Part shown: positions 62,014-64,000 of the stretch, in pieces
Position numbering within the stretch: the first letter of the stretch is position 1
Layout: each line of letters begins with the position of its first letter
Source of the DNA: an uncultured Flavobacteriaceae bacterium
GTDB lineage: Bacteria > Bacteroidota > Bacteroidia > Flavobacteriales > Flavobacteriaceae
Assembly: GCA_947494715.1 (NCBI GenBank)
Contig: CANLWG010000001.1
Location: forward strand, 992,001-1,056,000
Reading direction: 5' to 3'
DNA length: 64,000 bases
Notes under the pieces: model-generated
Database searches by the model: none
Told to the model about the DNA's origin: nothing
What the model saw: only the letters and a program-made list of their open reading frames with translations
Position numbers and translations under genes: made by a program

Positions 62014-62664
62014 ATGAACTACATCGGATATTACAGGGTCTCGACGAAAGAGCAAGGGGTAAGCGGTCTAGGTCTGGCCTCTCAGCAGGAGAGCGTCAGG
62101 CGTTATATCTCCTCCGTTAATGGTAATCTCATTGAGGAGTTTACGGACGTTGCTAGCGGTAAAGCGGACAATAGGGAGAACCTAAACAATGCTATCATTG
62201 CCTGCCAGAAGTATAAGGCCGTGCTAGTGGTTAAGAAGCTTGACAGGCTATCGAGAGGAGGCTTTAAGATAGCGGTACGCCTCGATGAGTTGGGCATAGA
62301 TTATATAGAGTCCGACAGCCCCAATGACAATGAACTACTAAAGAACCTAAAGCTAGCGATAGCAAAGGATGAGAGGCAAAAGATTAGTGAGCGTACCAAG
62401 GCAGCACTAGCCATTAGAAAGTCTCAGGGCGTTAAGCTCGGCAATCTAAAGAACCTGACCGATGAGGGCAGGCTTAAAGGCTCTGAGGCCATGCGTTTGA
62501 AGAAAGAGCTCAATGAGAACAACCGACGAGCTAGAGCCCATGCCATGACCCTACGAAAGGATGGTATGACCCTACAGCAGATAGCCCATGAATTGAACAC
62601 ACACGGCTTCCAGACCTCCAGAGGTAAGGAGTTTTCTCCTACTCAGGTAAGCAGACTATTGTAG
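62014..62664 (+). CDS. small serine recombinase (resolvase/invertase family)
   Basis: From ATG 62014 the product has 216 residues. The resolvase catalytic domain begins YIGYYRVSTKEQGVSGLGLASQQESVRRYI with Ser10, and VVKKLDRLSRGGFKIAV holds the active-site Arg-rich helix. The last ~45 residues form a helix-turn-helix (LRKDGMTLQQIAHELNTHGFQTSRGKEFSPTQVSRLL). It is a resolvase or invertase, not an integrase, by size. Codon use and GC are higher than in the genes beside it, so it came from another source. It lies next to the origin-like region and could resolve multimers of the element. Confidence 0.88.
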   Translation: MNYIGYYRVSTKEQGVSGLGLASQQESVRRYISSVNGNLIEEFTDVASGKADNRENLNNAIIACQKYKAVLVVKKLDRLSRGGFKIAVRLDELGIDYIESDSPNDNELLKNLKLAIAKDERQKISERTKAALAIRKSQGVKLGNLKNLTDEGRLKGSEAMRLKKELNENNRRARAHAMTLRKDGMTLQQIAHELNTHGFQTSRGKEFSPTQVSRLL

Positions 62665-62963
62665 TGTGCCACAACTTAGAAAGTGTGTGCCAGTTATTTT
62701 ACTACGTTTTGGCACAGTAAAACTTAATGTTTATAGGGGTTAAGGTGGATTGTGCCACTTTGCACCTTAATTTTAGGCACTCCTCCTATATAGTATACAT
62801 ATACTGTCTTAGGAGGGTAAAAACCCTATTTGATAGTGTGTATAGTATATATATATAAATATTAAAATATATATATAATAGTGGCACAACCTCTGGGAAG
62901 CCCCGTATTTACTGAGAAGTTCTGTGCCACTTTGGTAATCCCCGAAATGGCACAGGTGGCACA
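62665..62963. repeat. cluster of eight TGTGCCA / TGGCACA sites
   Basis: Plus-orientation sites are at 62665, 62686, 62751 and 62923; reverse ones at 62710, 62882, 62948 and 62957. Most extend to the octamer TGTGCCAC / GTGGCACA. They flank an AT-rich core on both sides. This looks like iterons of a replication origin, a partition centre or a resolvase site. Confidence 0.65.
62782..62816. repeat. hairpin in the origin-like region
   Basis: CCTCCTA (62782-62788) pairs with TAGGAGG (62810-62816); inside, AGTAT (62792-62796) pairs with ATACT (62801-62805). The structure has an internal loop, so a strong RNA or ssDNA hairpin is possible. Confidence 0.5.
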
Positions 62964-63218
62964 AGATGACACGGATACTTACCGAGAGGGTGTACGGTCG
63001 TACATTTTTATGCGTGATTTATATCCCCACAGACCATCTTACCAGACCTCAATTTAGATGCCCTTAATATAGTACCTGACATGACCGTAGTCATGGATGG
63101 CAATGTCAATTTGTTATAAATATAACAATTGGTTAAAAATATAACATTTTATATTGAAATGAGAAGAAAAATAACACCTTTATGACATAAAAATACCCTA
63201 TTTATCCATAAATGGAAA

Positions 63219-63250
63219 CAAAAAAGCCCCATACAATTAAATATAGGGCT
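63219..63250 (-). terminator. rho-independent terminator for the minus-strand gene
   Basis: On the minus strand AGCCC(T)ATA and TATGGGGCT pair around an AT loop (63225-63250), followed by TTTTTTG. It lies 27-58 bases after the stop of the 63277-63522 gene. Confidence 0.75.
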
Positions 63251-63276
63251 ATATAAGTACTGAGCGGAGTGCGTGG

Positions 63277-63522
63277 TTAGGTCTCGGCACTTGCTTTGAA
63301 CTTTTTGACCAGTTCCTTAATCTGACTCTCAGTAATCCCATGTTTGGTATAAAGGTCATTTTTGGCGGTAATGTGGTTCCCCTGTACCCGTCGTGCTAGG
63401 TAGAAACAAACCAAATTGGCCTCCTCCCTTACTTTTGGGGTCATGGTCAGCATTCCTGACCGCTCCAGATTGAGCAGTAATTGGGTACGGTTATGTACTT
63501 GTATTAATTTTGGTGTAAGCAT
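63277..63522 (-). CDS. small unrecognised protein of the element
   Basis: The 81-residue, basic protein (MLTPKLIQVHNRTQLLLNLERSGMLTMTPKVREEANLVCFYLARRVQGNH...) is mostly helical and has no signal peptide or membrane segment. The end (ITESQIKELVKKFKASAE) could be a helix-turn-helix or dimerisation helix. The gene has a good terminator and lies 45 bases downstream of the last gene in the window, probably in the same transcript. Confidence 0.58.
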   Translation of the reverse strand: MLTPKLIQVHNRTQLLLNLERSGMLTMTPKVREEANLVCFYLARRVQGNHITAKNDLYTKHGITESQIKELVKKFKASAET

Positions 63523-63567
63523 AATTTATTTAGGGCTTTAAATTGTTATTGATTTTCTACTTGACGG

Positions 63568-64000
63568 TTAAACCATGTCGAAGCCCTCCACCTTGTCAAG
63601 TGGAGTCTTTCCTTTCTCTTGCAACTCCTTAAGCTCCTGCTGATAGGACTTGCCGTAAACAGTCTCATAGTCTATTATTCTCTGCTTCTCCTCTGGCTCG
63701 AAGTAATGCAGGGAGTTCTCGTCAATGGCAGGTATGTAATTACAGGACACTAGCCAAACCCGTTTTGGATTTCCTCCGTCGATTCTTTTCCTGTACTTTT
63801 TACAGCCCAGTTCGTTCTGTAGGAATGCGGTAAGGTTGCCCTTAAATACTTTCTGCATACCGTTCTGGGAAACCTTATAAGACCTCGCTAAATCCAACAT
63901 GGACTCGACGGACATAAAGACCTGCCTGTTAATGTTCATGGCACTTGGAGTATCAAAAACAGACCTTAGTAACCCGTACTCCTGAGGCTCGTCCGCTATC
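63568..64000 (-). CDS. C-terminal part of a protein of the element, 5' end outside window
   Basis: The frame is open beyond ATG 63939 to the window edge (codons before it read ...ADEPQEYGLLRSVFDTPSA), so the protein is longer than the 123 residues after that ATG. The visible part contains VESMLDLARSYKVSQNGMQKVFKGNLTAFLQNELGCKKYRKRIDGGNPKRVWLVSCNYI, which could be a winged helix at the end of a plasmid or phage primase or helicase; I cannot name the family. Its nearness to the origin-like region agrees with a replication role, which is inference. Confidence 0.6.
   Translation of the reverse strand, partial: IADEPQEYGLLRSVFDTPSAMNINRQVFMSVESMLDLARSYKVSQNGMQKVFKGNLTAFLQNELGCKKYRKRIDGGNPKRVWLVSCNYIPAIDENSLHYFEPEEKQRIIDYETVYGKSYQQELKELQEKGKTPLDKVEGFDMV

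Larger units (their letters stand above)
62665..63276. other. 612-base non-coding, origin-like region
   Basis: No gene seen. The first 300 bases carry eight TGTGCCA / TGGCACA sites, an imperfect hairpin at 62781-62816 and an A+T run (62830-62880, mostly TA). The remainder is AT-rich up to the terminator of the next gene. Confidence 0.6.

Noticed and set aside
1-64000. tRNA, rRNA and CRISPR arrays
   Set aside because: No T-arm GTTCRA patterns in a cloverleaf context, no conserved rRNA segments and no regularly spaced repeats were seen.

Overview
The window is a piece of a Bacteroidota chromosome, most probably a marine member of the Flavobacteriaceae. The evidence is the low to moderate GC content, Bacteroidota-type promoter boxes (TAnnTTTG) instead of strong Shine-Dalgarno sites, and the gene families: LytTR regulators, DUF5777 beta-barrels, YceI and OB-fold periplasmic proteins, a RibBA with a degenerate second half, and an ftsK-lolA-lptF-ribBA order. 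The genus cannot be fixed from the sequence. I saw no rRNA, tRNA or CRISPR array.

Layout. 1-1661: LytS-like histidine kinase (cut by the left edge) and its LytTR response regulator. 1672-6806: an accessory stretch with a CFA-synthase-like methyltransferase, a secreted alpha/beta hydrolase with TPRs, a lipocalin-like lipoprotein, a broken copy of that gene, and an unrecognised AT-rich gene. Short inverted repeats bracket the single genes, and a ~60 bp repeat with a palindromic core occurs twice. 6838-9587 (minus): GltS, a lipoprotein, an MBL-fold hydrolase. 9696-11494: two outer-membrane barrels. 11788-20518: CPA1 antiporter, then a tripartite RND efflux operon whose TolC carries an extra N-terminal binding-protein-like domain, ending in a translationally coupled K+-channel-like gene. 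20539-22170: AsmA/DUF748-like protein.

22429-30508 is the most interesting native cluster: a membrane Cache-LytTR regulator facing a cytochrome c lipoprotein, two copies of a YceI + OB-fold + DUF5777 barrel module, a CxxC HMA-like protein, and a lipoprotein with duplicated COG4315 repeats plus a C-terminal cupredoxin. It looks like an envelope metal or electron-transfer system with no characterised counterpart known to me.

30585-57416 is mainly housekeeping: TauE, nitroreductase, DegT aminotransferase, RibBA, LptF/G, LolA, FtsK, DgkA, Tpx, NhaC, LpdA, hydrolase/TetR pair, DUF1080 lipoprotein, an HTH-DUF4870-serine hydrolase fusion, a double CDGSH protein, PabB, TilS, DsbD and penicillin acylase.

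57422-64000 is an integrated mobile element. The first ~21 codons of comM (yifB) lie directly after the penicillin acylase gene and are cut; a large serine recombinase follows. The element then carries unknown membrane and soluble proteins, a small serine resolvase, a non-coding 0.6 kb region with eight TGTGCCA/TGGCACA sites around an AT-rich core (origin-like), and two minus-strand genes, the last running off the window. The right end of the element and the rest of comM lie outside.
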